Shown here: piece by piece, positions 1 through 11,474 of the stretch
Numbering within the stretch: position 1 is the first letter of the stretch
Layout of the letters: the number at the start of each line of letters is the position of its first letter
From: Spirodela intermedia
Taxonomy: Eukaryota; Streptophyta; Magnoliopsida; Alismatales; Araceae
Direction of reading: 5' to 3'
Length of the DNA stretch: 64,000 bases
Assembly (NCBI GenBank): GCA_902729315.2
Contig: LR746278.1
Coordinates: forward strand, 3,109,501 to 3,173,500
Program-made: the position numbers and the translations under genes
Notes under the pieces: generated by a model
The model's database searches: none
The model's input: only the letters and a program-made list of their open reading frames with translations
Told to the model about the DNA's origin: nothing

Positions 1-1501
1 ACCAACATCTCACCATCCCTTGCCGGGAGGTTTGGGGAAGAAAGGTCCGACTTTCTTGCAGTCATGGTCAATATATCACGTTCTTCATCTACACCCTCTG
101 AGCGACCCAGGTCAACAACAATTCCTTCTCATCAATACATTTCACATGCGCTTGAAAAATTGATGTTATGGCCACAAGTGAGAGGGATATTGTCATTCTT
201 TACTGCCAAACCAGCCGTCTATCACTCCTGTGGAATAAAGAAACTATCTCTATATGCTAATCAAGCATGTGATGCCAATGGATCCATTTCTTTACTACCA
301 TACCAACCATCTATCTCTCCTATGGAATAAAGAAACTATCTATATAAGCCAATCAAGCATGTGATTCTAATGAATTCATTTCTTTATTACAAAACCAACC
401 ATCTATCACTCCCATGGAATAACGAAACTATCTACCAATGCTAATCAAGCACGTGATGCAAGTTATACAAGGGATTCAGCTATTCTAAAGGGCAAGCAAG
501 CAGACTGAGAATGTCAAAGGAAAGAGACTCCACCGAAGAGAGAAACTCTCTGGCAGGTCCACACATCCTCCTCAATCCACGAGAAAAACCATGGGATTTC
601 ATCTTAGGGAAACAAGATATCGCATATTTCAACCATCTCAAGAAACTGGAAGCAGTGCAATGACTCCACGTCTATCCTGTCCCAAAAGGATGCCGTTGGA
701 GCATCCATCTTCCAGGCTTATCTCACTCATTACACTGCGATCGCCCCAGAATTTCTCTTTATCAAACTCCTGGCGCTGAGGAATGCAAAACAGTCGAATA
801 ATCCCATATCAAGTGTTACACCCGCTCGAACACAAAAAAATGACCATGCCTCATCTCAATTTGGAGGCCAGCGAATCTCATCTTGCGAGCATAGATGATC
901 GCAGTGCACCATATAGTTTCTACTGTCTCATCAATAAAGGAATGCATTGAAGAAAATCGACATCTGATTCCCTCACAAGAGGAAAATAGATAGGCAGCGT
1001 AACTAGGAATACTCATCACAGATTCCCTTTTCGGTACAGTCCTGCGACCTCCTGGCAACAAAGTAGCCATCCAAAGAGAACATGTTCTTGTTCCCGACTC
1101 TTTCTTATGCCTTTGTGTGTAGGACCCAAAGTATGAAACACAGGTGGATGTTTTTTCTCTCTCACTATGAAAAGGGTGAGTTAGGTGGCATTTACTGGAA
1201 CAGGACCAAGAATGACTGCGCTATACTATGCGCTCAAAAAGCCATGCAGAATGATGCCAATAGTTGGCAACTTCCCCCGTCCAGAGAAAAGGCCAGAAAC
1301 GTTTTTACCAAAGATGACAATCCGAGAACTACAAGTGATACAGCAAAAGAGTGTAAAAGAGAACAAAAAAAGCAACAATAACATCCGTGGAGACATTTTG
1401 ACAAAGCGAAAAAAAAAAAGGGAAAATATCAAAGCAGCCAGGTCACGTAACAAGAAAAAAAGAGAAGTAAAAATAAATCAACTATGGAGACGAATCTTAC
1501 T
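1..1501. other. Intergenic / downstream of exportin-2; no gene recognised
   Basis: No open frame here resembles a protein family I know. The left part holds a 92-bp tandem triplication (separate entry). The part nearest 1501 is probably the 3' untranslated region of the minus-strand exportin-2 gene, but I did not find a convincing polyadenylation signal. Short frames on both strands (up to about 100 codons) show no domain and overlap each other, so I treat them as chance. Confidence 0.5.
202..465. repeat. Tandem repeat, ~92-bp period, about 3 copies
   Basis: Three head-to-tail units start near 202, 294 and 386. Each carries a shared core: 'ccaaccatctatc' (or close), then 'tggaataaagaaactatct', then 'caagcatgtgat', then a 'catttcttt' boundary. 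The third unit is cut short. Copies differ by scattered substitutions, so the array is not recent. No coding function is apparent. Confidence 0.85.
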
Positions 1502-4432
1502 TTAGACAATGCCACAATTGTACATCTTGCAAAGCTCATTAAGTGCCTCCTTATTAGCTGCATCTACGTACGTTTCTATCACTGCAGGATACTTTCCTGG
1601 GGAAAGAGCCGAAAGTCTTGCCAGTGATGTGACAAAAAACTGCTTTGGGTCCTTTATTACGTTTTCCAGTGGATCTTCATCTTTCTTCCCAGCATTGTGC
1701 AAGCGTGCAAAAGCCGAAGAATGGCCAAAAGCCCCTCCAATATCGGTCACATCTACTTCTTCTTCCACCCTCTGCTCCTCTGGCCTTGCAAGAAGAGTGA
1801 TAACACTGTCGAGCATTTTGCCACATAGCTCAGTGGCCGAACTATCCAAAAGAACTGGAGACTCACAAAGAAGTCTCGTTGAAGCAGAGGAAGTCAGTTT
1901 TACCTCCACGAAACCTGTGATTTGCTTGAGATTTGGTATCCAAAACTTGTCAACCAGTGTGATAAATAAATTAGGCTGGACTGAATTTATGGACTCCACA
2001 AGAACAGAAGGACCATGCTTAACAAGAACCAAAGACATGAATATAACAAGCAATTTCACAAATCTAATGGTCTGGCGAGCCTGCAGACGCGTGAAAAGGA
2101 CACTCCATATGTGACCAATATATGGTGCCAGAACCTCATACTGGAGATTCTCTATAACCGTATTAAGAACATAGAAACCTAATTCTTCAGTGTTAGAAAC
2201 TGAAACCAAGCTCTTAAATATTCCAAGCACTTGGCTCAATCTTCCCTCACTGTTAAGTTCATTAGGCATCTTCTGTAGGTAGGCCCTGAGAAGTCGGACC
2301 AATGCTGGGACACTTGCGGGCCTATTCCAAGACTCAGGCGAAAGAAGTACCTGGAAGAGTTGCATGTAGCTCGGTGAAAGTGGCGGTCTGTTGATCTCAA
2401 CAAGTTGAGCGAATATTTGGAAGGCATATGGCCAAAACTCAGAAATATCATTGACCAATATGTTCTGGAGTGCTGGGAATAAGTTTCCCTCAAACAATCC
2501 AACTAGAGACTGGTCCTTCTCACAAGTCCTCCTGATCAGTGTAGCAATTGACTCAAAAAGGTAGTGGTTGAAAATTGGATCCTTCGGATTTTTGCAAACA
2601 TCACCGAGAACTGAAACTAGCCATGTGACACAGGGGACGACCACCTCACGACCAATTTCAGCAGTGCCAAGCACACGCATGATGCATTTCATAATGTAGG
2701 GGTTCTCCTGAGAATCAGGGATTCGCAGGGCAGTGAAAAGGTTGTTCATGAGCGCCAACAGGAATGGGCCAATGTCTGAAGCACTGTAACGTAGATGCCC
2801 TCCATCTTTCACAAGTAACAACTTCTCAATACAGTTCGCAGCATACGAATGCACCACATTTGAATCAGACGCCAGGAACCTTATCAAGTCCGGGAAAAGT
2901 AGGATTGCAGTTTGCTTTGGAATCTGGCTCCGGAAAACGGTGCAAAACTTCAACGCACCTGCCTTAAGCACTGGAGCAGCATTCACATCACGAGATTGTA
3001 GCTCTGGAATGATTGCGGATGCAAAGAAGCTCTCAATATTGATGAGATATGCAACATCCATGCCGCCCGTTGGCTTCTTAGTTGCAAGTGAGACAACAAG
3101 GTATATTGCGCAGTCCTTGTCTTTCCAGTTCTCACTCGGGTTTGCCTGGTAGGCGGCCAGCATCCTTTGTATCTGTTCTGACGTGATGGCCATCACCTGA
3201 TCCTTGTAGTTGACGGCAATCCCCTTCAGCAGTTCACAAGCAATCCTTCTCCTCGTATCCGCGTCACTGCCCTCAATGTCCCTTCTGATGTACTCAACAT
3301 GGTTCATTTCGAAGAGCTCCTCATCCTCCTCTCTGACCCGGATGTTGGGAAAGATGACGCTCTGGCAGATCTGTGGCAGAACCTCAGGATTCCCAAAGAG
3401 ACCATGGTGGACGCTGGTACTAACAGTTGTGAGAAACTTGATGGCTGTGATGATAAGTTGGTCACGGGAAGAGGAGGGAGAAGATGTCATCAAAAGATTG
3501 TAGACAGCGGAAACGAAGTCCTCGAGATAGCCTTGGAATTCTTCCTCATTCATCTTCATATAAAGTTGGAGATTCTCGCAAATGGCAGCACGGAGAGTGT
3601 CCACAGTGCCGTCCGCCTCAAGAGCAAGGGCGTGGGCGTAGGGCGAGTTAAGGTACGCACTGAATCCCGACATCCACTCCTTCATGTGATCCTCGAAAAA
3701 TTCCGGAAGCTCGATGGAGTTGAGGGAGAAAAAGATCCGGCAGCAGAGCCTCTGCGACTCAAACATTAGCCGGAGGACGGCGACATCAACCGCGGGGCTC
3801 GTCCGCGCGGCGTCGATCTGGCGGGCGGTCTTGAGAAAAATCTCGAGGAGCGGCCCCGCGAAGCCGTCGAGGCAGTACTTGAGGTCCAGCCGGGTATCAT
3901 TGTCGCTGCCGAAGGCCGAGCGGAATTTCTTGAAAATGGAGTTAGCTGCGCCGAGAAGGCCGTTGATGGCGCGGTAGTCGGTCGCGGAGCGCAGAGAGGA
4001 CACCAGCTCGGGGAGGAGCGTCGGCCACGCTCTAGGGAAATCGTGGCTGCTGACGACGGTGAGCGCCTCGCTCAGTTGGCTCTGGATGCGGGGAGGGGAA
4101 GCGAGCATGAATCCAACGAGGATGGCCTTGATCTGCTCCTTCTCGGCGTCCGGAATAGGGTTAGGCGACAGCGAGGAGTCCCCCGGCTGGGAGCTTCGGG
4201 GTGACCAGCGGGCGCGGAGGAAGTTTTTGAAGTGGACGGCCGCGGCGTGGCGGACATGCTCGTCGGCGCCGCCCTCGGAGACCAGCCGGAGCACGGCGAG
4301 GGAGAATCCGTGCGCCTCCGCCGCGCGGGAGAGCTCCTCCTCCGCCTTCCGCCGCGGCTCTGGCAGCGGCGATAGAGTGTTGAGGAACCAGATTGAAAGA
4401 TTCTCGAGAGTGATCGCACCACCGGGATCCAT
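1502..4432 (-). CDS. XPO2: Exportin-2 (CAS/CSE1), importin-alpha re-exporter
   Basis: Predicted 976-residue karyopherin-beta protein. It exports importin-alpha from nucleus to cytoplasm in complex with RanGTP so that classical nuclear import can continue. The N-terminus (residues ~30-100) is an importin-beta N-terminal domain with the hallmark 'AEEEL' helix followed by '[17 protein letters not shown]'. The rest is the long helical-repeat Cse1 and CAS C-terminal regions, ending in '[13 protein letters not shown]'. Length matches the family (about 970 residues). The frame is uninterrupted, so the coding region has no intron. The frame runs 23 codons further upstream to 4501, but I chose the ATG at 4432 because '[13 protein letters not shown]' begins the conserved region. 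The stop is TAA at 1502-1504. Site II motifs lie upstream. Confidence 0.95.
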   Translation of the reverse strand: MDPGGAITLENLSIWFLNTLSPLPEPRRKAEEELSRAAEAHGFSLAVLRLVSEGGADEHVRHAAAVHFKNFLRARWSPRSSQPGDSSLSPNPIPDAEKEQIKAILVGFMLASPPRIQSQLSEALTVVSSHDFPRAWPTLLPELVSSLRSATDYRAINGLLGAANSIFKKFRSAFGSDNDTRLDLKYCLDGFAGPLLEIFLKTARQIDAARTSPAVDVAVLRLMFESQRLCCRIFFSLNSIELPEFFEDHMKEWMSGFSAYLNSPYAHALALEADGTVDTLRAAICENLQLYMKMNEEEFQGYLEDFVSAVYNLLMTSSPSSSRDQLIITAIKFLTTVSTSVHHGLFGNPEVLPQICQSVIFPNIRVREEDEELFEMNHVEYIRRDIEGSDADTRRRIACELLKGIAVNYKDQVMAITSEQIQRMLAAYQANPSENWKDKDCAIYLVVSLATKKPTGGMDVAYLINIESFFASAIIPELQSRDVNAAPVLKAGALKFCTVFRSQIPKQTAILLFPDLIRFLASDSNVVHSYAANCIEKLLLVKDGGHLRYSASDIGPFLLALMNNLFTALRIPDSQENPYIMKCIMRVLGTAEIGREVVVPCVTWLVSVLGDVCKNPKDPIFNHYLFESIATLIRRTCEKDQSLVGLFEGNLFPALQNILVNDISEFWPYAFQIFAQLVEINRPPLSPSYMQLFQVLLSPESWNRPASVPALVRLLRAYLQKMPNELNSEGRLSQVLGIFKSLVSVSNTEELGFYVLNTVIENLQYEVLAPYIGHIWSVLFTRLQARQTIRFVKLLVIFMSLVLVKHGPSVLVESINSVQPNLFITLVDKFWIPNLKQITGFVEVKLTSSASTRLLCESPVLLDSSATELCGKMLDSVITLLARPEEQRVEEEVDVTDIGGAFGHSSAFARLHNAGKKDEDPLENVIKDPKQFFVTSLARLSALSPGKYPAVIETYVDAANKEALNELCKMYNCGIV

Positions 4433-4610
4433 GGCGACGGAAATCTCCTGCGAAAACCCTAGGCGATCCGCCACCCGAGGCCCCACGAAGCTCACTCCCA
4501 CCAGGCCGGAGACACGCCGCGAGAGAGATCGATCAGGAGCAGCAGCAGCAGAAGGAAGAGGAGGGTTTATGGGAGAGAGGATTTAGGGATGAAAGCTCAA
4601 TTCAATGGTC
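4433..4610 (-). other. Probable 5' leader of exportin-2
   Basis: Stretch immediately upstream of the chosen start codon, before the site II cluster. Read on the minus strand it is GA/CT-rich. The in-frame codons 4433-4501 lack conservation with exportin-2 proteins as I know them, so I treat them as untranslated. The transcription start is not determined. Confidence 0.45.
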
Positions 4611-4667
4611 TGCAGTGGCAACGATGCGGAAGGTATTCATAGGCCCGGGCCGGACTGCATTTATTAA

Positions 4668-4958
4668 TGGGCCTGACCCAAATTTGACGGGCCGTACAAC
4701 GGCCCACTTTCCTCCACCCGCCCAGTGTAGTATCGATGCGACGATATTTTTATTTTCTTATTTTTTGCGTAAAAAATGTCCAATTGTGTTTAGAAAAAAT
4801 GTCAACACTTATTTTATTGAAGAAACATGGTTATTATTTTTTCAACCTTGGGAGCCGTGATTGAGGCCCCATTTTTGCCCGGGCCCCACAAACTCGACGA
4901 GCTAGCCACCTTTGATTTAGCGGGCCCGTTTTCGGGCCCGGACCGGCCCATTGGCCCA
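4668..4958. promoter_or_regulatory. Site II (TGGGCC/GGCCCA) promoter cluster
   Basis: TGGGCC occurs at 4668-4673 and its complement GGCCCA at 4701-4706, 4945-4950 and 4953-4958, with further GGGCCC palindromes near 4880, 4922 and 4935. Such site II elements bind TCP factors and mark housekeeping promoters in plants. The position directly upstream of the minus-strand exportin-2 gene makes it the likely promoter. The assignment is inferred from motif and position. Confidence 0.6.
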
Positions 4959-5000
4959 CCTAATCGCCCACGTAACGAGTAGACAACGAATAGACGAGAG

Positions 5001-5105
5001 TGTGTGTGTGAGAGAGAGAGAGATAGAGAGAGAGGGAGAGGGGGAGAGGGGGAGAGGGAGAGGGAGAGGGAGAGGGAGAGGGAGAGGGGGGGAGAGAGAG
5101 ACAGA

Positions 5106-5175
<70 letters not shown>

Positions 5176-5181
5176 GAGAGG
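5001..5181. repeat. GA-rich microsatellite (GT)n-(GA)n-(GGGAGA)n
   Basis: A short GT run, then GA and GGGAGA repeats, ending in an almost pure GA tract of about 60 bp. It lies between the exportin-2 promoter and the 3' end of the F-box gene. Open frames through it are artefacts of dinucleotide repetition. Confidence 0.95.
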
Positions 5182-5649
5182 ACGATCTGTTTTTACGGGT
5201 CGAGAAGGAAGAGAAGATCAATCAATGAAACGGAAGAAGGGGGGAGAGGATGGCGGAAGAACATTCATTCATGCCCAAGGGGGGAAGCCCCAATTAAAGA
5301 CGGCAAAAAGCTAGAATAGTTCATCGAGCGAGCATGGAAAAAAATGGGAAACGATTTCAGTTTCTGGTATCATGATCGACAAAACAGCGGAGAAGGAGAA
5401 GGGGGGAGGGGGTTGAAGGTTTTTCTCCTGAAGAATGCTCGATCTGAGAATAATGGGGGCCTAGAGAGATCTAGACGATACCAATGAGCTAACAATGGCG
5501 ATCGAGGGAAAGGAACCCAAGATCGAAGTGAGTAATTTTCTGAGGGTAAGAATGAGGTAGCAAGAGAAAAAAGTGATAGATAGAGAGAGAGAGAGATAAA
5601 TACCGGGCATATTCCAATTAGACGAGAATCAATCGGTGGCGGGGAAGAA
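5182..5649. other. Probable 3' untranslated/downstream region of F-box gene
   Basis: Purine-rich sequence directly downstream of the minus-strand F-box stop codon. No frame with family resemblance. I see no certain polyadenylation signal. Confidence 0.4.
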
Positions 5650-6879
5650 TCAACAGCCCATGACTGCACAGTTGTAGACGAAGGTGCCGGCCCTCTCCCG
5701 GACGGAGAGGACGCTCCAGTCGGCGGCGGCGCTGCCGCGGCCTGCCGCCGCCTCGGGGGACCAGGAGTGAAGCACGATGACCTCCCCCTGTGGACCTCGG
5801 TGGCCGCCGATGACCAGCAACCTGTCCCCGCAAGCCTTGAAGGCCAGGCCCCAGCCGTTGTAGGAGTCGGCCCGGACCGGGAGCGGCTTCACCACGTGCC
5901 AAGTGTTGTTGGCCTTGTCGTACTTCTTGACCTCGTTGGTGGACTGGTCGGCGGCGTAGAGCTGGTTGTTGACCACGGCGACCAGAGGGGGCGACTGGGT
6001 GGCCCGGTTCCCGCCCGGGTACATGTTCTTGATCCTCCTCCAGGTCCTGGTCTCCAGGTCAAACTCCTCCCCGCAGGTCAGCGAATCTGTGTGGCTCGGC
6101 ATCCCTCCGATGACGTAGAACTTGCCGTCCATGAAGAACCCGGAGCAGAGCTTGCGAGGCAGGTTCATATCCGGGAGGGTCACCCAGGTGCCCAGCTCCG
6201 AGTTGTAGAGCTCCGCGCACTTGAGAACATTTCCATTTTTGTCGCTGCCGCCAGCAACAATGGCGATCTCTCCGCAGCTGCCGGATCCAAAGAGGCACCG
6301 GGGAAGGTTGAGCAGGGGGCAACGGGACCAGCCGCGGTTGACCAGGTTGTACATCCAGATGGCGAAGCCGGTCAACTCCCGGCCGAAGACGAGCAGCTGG
6401 GTGCCCACTGCGAGGGATTCCTTGTCGGCGTAGGAGAAGCACTCGTCGCAGGGCATGCGGGGGAGCCTCATCCATCTGTCTCTGGCGGGGTCGAAGGCCT
6501 CCCACGGCATCAGGCTGCAGGCCAAGTAGACCCAGTGCTCGATCATGCCAAGTCTCCTCCTGAGTTTGTAGAGATAGCCGCTCTTGATCAGGGAATGGAG
6601 CTTCTTGCTGACGCAGGCGAGGGATGGGTAGTCAGAGCGGCAGGTCCAGGCCAGGCAGTCTGAGGCCAGGTCGTCGGGCAGGCCCGGGAAGAGGGTGTCG
6701 TTCGATCCAGATATGTTGTCGTCCTTGGTAGATTGTGAGGTCACATTCTTGGAGAGGATGATGCTACTCTTGACCAGGATCATGTGAGCTAACAGATACC
6801 AGTGCTTCTGAAAGGAGCCAGAGTCATGGTTGAAGAAACTGTGGAGTTGGGACAAGACGCAGCCCTCGGGACCAACCAT
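5650..6879 (-). CDS. F-box/kelch-repeat protein (SKIP11-like)
   Basis: Predicted 409-residue protein; by family it is the substrate-recognition subunit of an SCF ubiquitin ligase. An F-box lies at about residues 63-107 ('[16 protein letters not shown]' onward). Kelch-type repeats follow, with glycine pairs in '[13 protein letters not shown]', '[12 protein letters not shown]' and '[11 protein letters not shown]'. The end '[10 protein letters not shown]' is shared with Arabidopsis SKIP11/At1g74510-type proteins. The open frame extends 122 codons upstream to 7245, but that part is unlike the family. A splice-acceptor-like TTGCAG ends at 6890 on the minus strand, ten bases before the ATG at 6879, so I place the start there. 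The substrate is unknown. Confidence 0.92.
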   Translation of the reverse strand: MVGPEGCVLSQLHSFFNHDSGSFQKHWYLLAHMILVKSSIILSKNVTSQSTKDDNISGSNDTLFPGLPDDLASDCLAWTCRSDYPSLACVSKKLHSLIKSGYLYKLRRRLGMIEHWVYLACSLMPWEAFDPARDRWMRLPRMPCDECFSYADKESLAVGTQLLVFGRELTGFAIWMYNLVNRGWSRCPLLNLPRCLFGSGSCGEIAIVAGGSDKNGNVLKCAELYNSELGTWVTLPDMNLPRKLCSGFFMDGKFYVIGGMPSHTDSLTCGEEFDLETRTWRRIKNMYPGGNRATQSPPLVAVVNNQLYAADQSTNEVKKYDKANNTWHVVKPLPVRADSYNGWGLAFKACGDRLLVIGGHRGPQGEVIVLHSWSPEAAAGRGSAAADWSVLSVRERAGTFVYNCAVMGC

Positions 6880-6889
6880 GGTCTCTTTA

Positions 6890-8269
6890 CTGCAATTAGA
6901 ATCTTCCTTTTTCCTGTTTGCCTTCTCGGTGGGCCCGCTTAGACACATCCAGCTAACTGTAATGTACACGATTGATGCTGGCAAAAGGAAGGAAGAGAGT
7001 CGGATATCGTGGAGATGAAAAGGCACACACCAACCCAGAGAGTTATATGGCATCAGGCGAGAAGCCTCAACAATCAAAATTCGAAACAGAAGGCACCCGT
7101 AGATATCCCTCAAAGTACCGTCAGAATCAATTCTTGTCCTTTCGAATGGTGGCAGAATGCGGTACCAGTGAAGAAAAATAGTATTCGCCGTTTTGAAGCA
7201 TGGAGGAAACATGAAACCGATGAGGCATAAGGGGAAGAAAAACAATAGCGCATTGTAGAAAGAAAGCCAATGAACCCACGCGGGAAATTAAACTGTAATG
7301 TTCCTCACATTTGGCAGGGTGGAAGTCTGAGGAATCTAACAAAAGAAGGGAGGGAGGGAGGAGACCAATATGGACAAGAAAACGAAGAAATTCTTCTCAC
7401 GATGATACCAATCTAACTGGGAAAACTCTCAAACCGTAAAACCGTCTAAATTATTAGTGTTACATAGACTAATATTTCCCGTACTGCTAAACTATAGAGC
7501 AGTTTGGCAATAGGAGGCGCAATGTGAATCCACACCAGAAGTGGAGCGTTGTGATGCAGATATATTACCCACCGATCGACGAAACGTCCGAATGTAACTA
7601 AACATATCGAACAATAGAGCGAGGGGATAAACAACGAAGCAAAGCTGAAAAATATAGAAAGGTCAAAAAATGTATTAAGAAAGACTCTCACCTCAGAAGG
7701 ATTTAGTGCTTCATCACGGCATCACAGTCACCACGAACGTCATAAACGCTTGCATCTGCAACTGACGCATTCCGGGACCGGACAGATTCACAAGCCGCTA
7801 ATCCCACGCACCAGTCTGCCACCCATCAGAACGTACTGATTAATGGCGAGTTGAGAAATAGGCGACGAATAGCAGATGTTTCAGATCGGAGCCCAGCCGC
7901 AAGAGAAACAGACCGAGAGAGGGCAACGTTCCCGTCTTCGACGAAACGCCTCACCTGAAATCTCGATTCAGCGTGCCTACAAAGAATATCACATGATGAA
8001 CTACGGATCAAGAGGCCGCGCACGCGGACACAGCCTGTTCTACTTCCAAAAATCTGGATACCAGCATTAGTAATCCGGAATTCCTCGCCGATGATCGGAT
8101 GAATACTCACCGCGGAGGAATCACCGAGACATCGCCCCCCGTCCATCGCTACGCTGCGCAGCGGCACTGGGAACCCTCCTCCGTCAAGCAACCTCCCCCA
8201 AGAGCATTGAGAAGCCGTCGCAAAACAGAAAACCCCGAAGTTCATAGAAAACAAAAACCGTATTATCAC
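6890..8269 (-). other. Probable intron in the F-box gene 5' leader
   Basis: On the minus strand a donor-like GAG|GTGATA lies at 8270/8269 and an acceptor TTGCAG ends at 6890, just before the start codon. The region between has many stops in all frames and no domain. A single 1.4-kb leader intron is the simplest model; further leader exons cannot be excluded. Confidence 0.45.
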
Positions 8270-8603
8270 CTCCTCCGCCAGTCCCTCCGGATCGCCGGGA
8301 TCCTACCGCCGCGCTCCTCCTCCGCCTCTCCGGCGGACGGGGGGATCCCGCGGATCGAGTCACCGGCTCTCCGCGCCGCCGCTCTCATGTGCTCCCCGCC
8401 GCCGCCATTGCCGCAGATCCGGCCACGAATCCGTCGCCACCACCGCCACAGATTCCTCCCCGCATGCTCGAAACCTTCCGCCGCAGCCGCAAGACTACCA
8501 CCGCCGCCACCAATTCCTCGTAATCTCCGGCCGGCGGAGCAGCAGCGGAGGAGAAGGAACCAGCCAACTCCCCTCTTCCCTCCCCCTTCCCGTCGACTTT
8601 ATA
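8270..8603 (-). promoter_or_regulatory. TATA box and probable first leader exon of F-box gene
   Basis: The minus strand carries TATAAA at 8598-8603 inside 'GCTATAAAGTCGACGG'. A GC-rich, GGC/GAG-rich segment follows and runs to a donor-like GAG|GTGATA at 8270. This resembles a TATA promoter with a GC-rich untranslated first exon starting about 30 bases from the TATA box. The frame on the opposite strand (8099-8671) is its proline-rich shadow. Confidence 0.5.
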
Positions 8604-8604
8604 G

Positions 8605-10450
8605 CGCGGCCAAATCATCGCCCTCCACCAAGGGCACACCCCCGGGGAAAGCTCCCCCCCACTGTAGATAAAAACAGTAAGAATAATTATTATCATCCGA
8701 AAATGTAATTCCTTTTTAGGAATATTTTAATTAAAATATATTGGTATTCGTATTCTTATATCAATATTAATGCTTTAGTTTATATTTTTTGAACCCCCTG
8801 ACAGGGTGGTTCTGGATAAGGAGCTCGGCTCCCGAGGATATTTCACCGGAGGCGGTCCGGTGCTCCGCCCAGTGAGGGCGCGAGCCGGCGAGGCTAGTGC
8901 TGAGGCAGGCCCGTCTTGTAGCGCGGAGCAAAGCGGGTGAGGATTGGACGGTCACCCGACCTACTCCGAGGCCCATGCCGTTGCTTGATCAGTAGAGCGA
9001 CGGTCGGCGCCGCGGTAAATGGACGGGCGGAGGATTTCACCACGGGCGTTGTTATCGTGTCCTTCTCTAGCACATTTACAGAAAAACACCAGCTTTATTT
9101 GAAAATTTCATTCCAGAATTCTATTTTCTTTTTTTTGGATACTTCCCCCCCATCTGCACTGCCTTGTTAATGCTAGGCTGTCATTTGCCGGAAGAAGCGT
9201 GTGGAAAGGGGGCACGTGCGTTTTCCCACGTGTGATAATCGAACGGCGGAGGCCCTCTCACGTTTCGACCGCCCGGTAGCGCGATGTGACAGAAAGATGA
9301 CGTCGGCAGCATGTGCAGGCGCATGCCCTACTGGTCCGAACGAGGACGAGGGTGACGCTTAATTAACGTGCTCCGAACGATCCTGGACGTCCGTTTCTCA
9401 TCGCAGCCCCCCCACCGCTTCGACCAACTCGGGACGGCGCAGGCGCAGCGCCAAGAGCTCCTGGCGACGAGCGAGAACGTCGCGTCGGAGACAACTGGAT
9501 CGAACCGGGCGTGTGGGCCCACAATAAATAGGTAGTTCCGACGTCACATTTGACCCGTTTTCGTGGTGGTGCAGGGAATCGGAAGGCTCTTTAATTAGGC
9601 GGGTCAGGGGACCACGCTCTCTGATTGGCCAATAGATCTGCGGCCACGCCGATTCTCATTGGTCCGACTCATCTCCACATTAGTCAACTATTAGGGCCGT
9701 GCCTACCCTACCATGCTAGGGCTGGTGCGGATAGGATTTCTTTTCTTTTCTTTTTTTCTTTTTTTTTTTGGCTGGGGGGCAAGAAAACTACCGTGGTTAG
9801 GTATTTTAATTTTAATCTACCAAAGTTGAGTACAAACTTTGGTGTTCATTAATAGCCAATATTTTTTTACTATATATTTATCATTTTGATTATTATGGGT
9901 AATGCCTAATCATCCCATTTACTGTTGGGCATAGAAAATATATATAAATACCCAATAATGGAAAGTCCGTCATTTTTTTTTGGTCTTTTATTTGATGTTT
10001 GAGAATAATGAGAGCTAAAATGGGAAAAATATTTATTTGACTATGAACTTTTAAAAATATTTGATTTTAATTATCTCACATGATTTTTTTTATTTTTATT
10101 TTTTATTTGTTTTCTCCCTGTGAATTTATATTTTTTCCAAAGGAAAATATATGTTACGGAGGGTAACTTTTCAAGAGAAGTTTGTTATGAGTATTAAATG
10201 AAGTCCACCAATTTCAAAGGGTTTTTGTGGAAATTCAGTCGAAAACTTTCGCCCACTTTCTACTCTTTAGGCGAAGAACTTTCCGGCCGGCATCATGCGA
10301 TCTATGTAGGCATTGAATGTGAGAGGCCGGGTGGTGGTTTTTACTAGCTGGTCCTTCACTTGGGTAGTTTTCTATTTTTGTACCTCAAATACATAATATT
10401 TCGTTCCCAACCCAAAATGGATAACTTCCTCAAAACATGCGATTTTTTTG
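8605..10450. other. Intergenic; G-box pair and CCAAT motifs, no gene recognised
   Basis: Begins with about 100 bp of AT-rich DNA, then an isolated GC-rich block (about 8790-9020) of unknown nature. A promoter-like stretch follows with G-boxes CACGTG at 9213-9218 and 9227-9232 and an 'attggccaat' palindrome near 9622. From about 9740 the sequence is T-rich and AT-rich with no frame of interest. Confidence 0.5.
9213..9232. promoter_or_regulatory. Pair of G-boxes (CACGTG), 14 bp apart
   Basis: Two perfect CACGTG palindromes with starts 14 bp apart. Such pairs bind bZIP or bHLH factors and occur in light- or ABA-responsive plant promoters. No recognised gene starts nearby; the closest is the leader of the minus-strand F-box gene at about 8.6 kb. 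The regulatory role is inferred from motif only. Confidence 0.4.
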
Positions 10451-10576
10451 CTATAATTCAGTACTTCGTAAATTTGCCAGAAGGTTAGAATAAAATATTA
10501 CTAATATACTCTCCCTTCCTATTCGCGCACTATTCAAACCACACCTAATTATATGCTGTCCGCTGGTTTTTGCTGG

Positions 10577-10798
10577 TAGAGAGAGGGAGAGATAGAGTGA
10601 GAAAGGTAGATAGAGAGAGAGGAGAGAGAGATAGGACAGAGAGAGAGGAGAGGGAGAAGAGAGAGAAAGGAGAGGGGGAGAGAGAGAGATAGGAATAAAG
10701 GCGAGGAGAGAGAGAAGAGAGAGAAAGAGGAGAGATAGAGATAAATGGATAGAGAGAGAGAGAGGAAGTAGTGTGTGTGTGTGGGGGGGGAGGGGGAC
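10577..10798. repeat. GA-rich imperfect microsatellite
   Basis: About 220 bp of GA, GGAGA and GATA variants ending in a GT run and a G run. Leucine/serine-rich frames on the minus strand here are repeat artefacts. Confidence 0.9.
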
Positions 10799-11353
10799 AG
10801 CCATGAGACGAAGAAAACGAACTCCAAGCTTGGTCAGGGTTTCCATCTCATCCGATTGATCGCGGTGATCGAGACGAGAAGAATCTTCTTCCCTCTTCTC
10901 TTCTAAGGCGCTCGATCCTCCTCCTCCGGTAACCTCTTCTGGTTGGCCATCCATCTTCTTGATCGCCTCCTTCAGAGAGGGACGGGGCGATCCTTCGATC
11001 GCCGCGACCACTCCCGGAAGCTCCCCTCTCGCCCTTTCATCCCCTCGACTCTCTTCCAAACCTTGCAGGGATCCGTTCCTCGCCATTGATAAGGCAGTTG
11101 ACCTTCCCGATCTTCGTCTCCATTGCGGAGACCCGTTCCTCGCCATTGAAGAGGCAGTTAACCTTCGCGATCTTCGTCTCCATTGCGGAGATCTGCAACC
11201 GAACCAGAGGAGAAGCTGTGAACTGGTCTTCCTCCCCGCCACTCCCATTCCCACGAAGATGATGGAACCCGAAGGGCGGCCCACATTTCCACTTGACAGA
11301 CCGGGCCCAATAAAGCAAGGGCCATTTTCGGGGCCCATAACTAGGGTTGTCAT
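10799..11353. other. GC-rich segment with 60-bp duplication; unassigned possible promoter/leader
   Basis: Moderately GC-rich, promoter- or leader-like sequence. TGGGCC-type motifs lie near 11305-11335 ('gggcccaataaag', 'ggggcccataac'), and a 60-bp tandem duplication at 11070-11189 is listed separately. Minus-strand frames of 93 and 300 codons and a plus-strand frame of 171 codons cross it, but none resembles a known protein. The longest is dominated by the adjacent GA repeat. It may be the 5' end of an unknown transcript. Confidence 0.35.
11070..11189. repeat. 60-bp tandem duplication
   Basis: Units 11070-11129 and 11130-11189 differ at five of 60 positions as I count them. The period is an exact multiple of three, so several frames read through as a repeated 20-residue block, for example 'METKIAKVNCLFNGEER' on the minus strand. 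Coding use is not demonstrated. Confidence 0.88.
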
Positions 11354-11474
11354 CAGCTCTCTCTCTCTCTTGTTATATGTACGATATATAAATATATCTA
11401 GGATATTTATTTATTTATTTATTTATTACGGATTTTTTTACTATATTGGTAAAATCAATTACACTCGCTTATGA

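Noticed and set aside
5767-6663. 298-codon plus-strand frame
   Set aside because: It lies exactly antisense to the F-box/kelch coding region and reflects its GC-rich third positions.
8099-8671. 190-codon proline-rich plus-strand frame
   Set aside because: Opposite to the GC-rich first leader exon of the F-box gene; composition explains the openness.
10451-11353. 300-codon minus-strand frame
   Set aside because: Its second half is Leu/Ser-rich translation of the GA microsatellite, and the first half has no family resemblance. It overlaps a long plus-strand frame over the same duplication.
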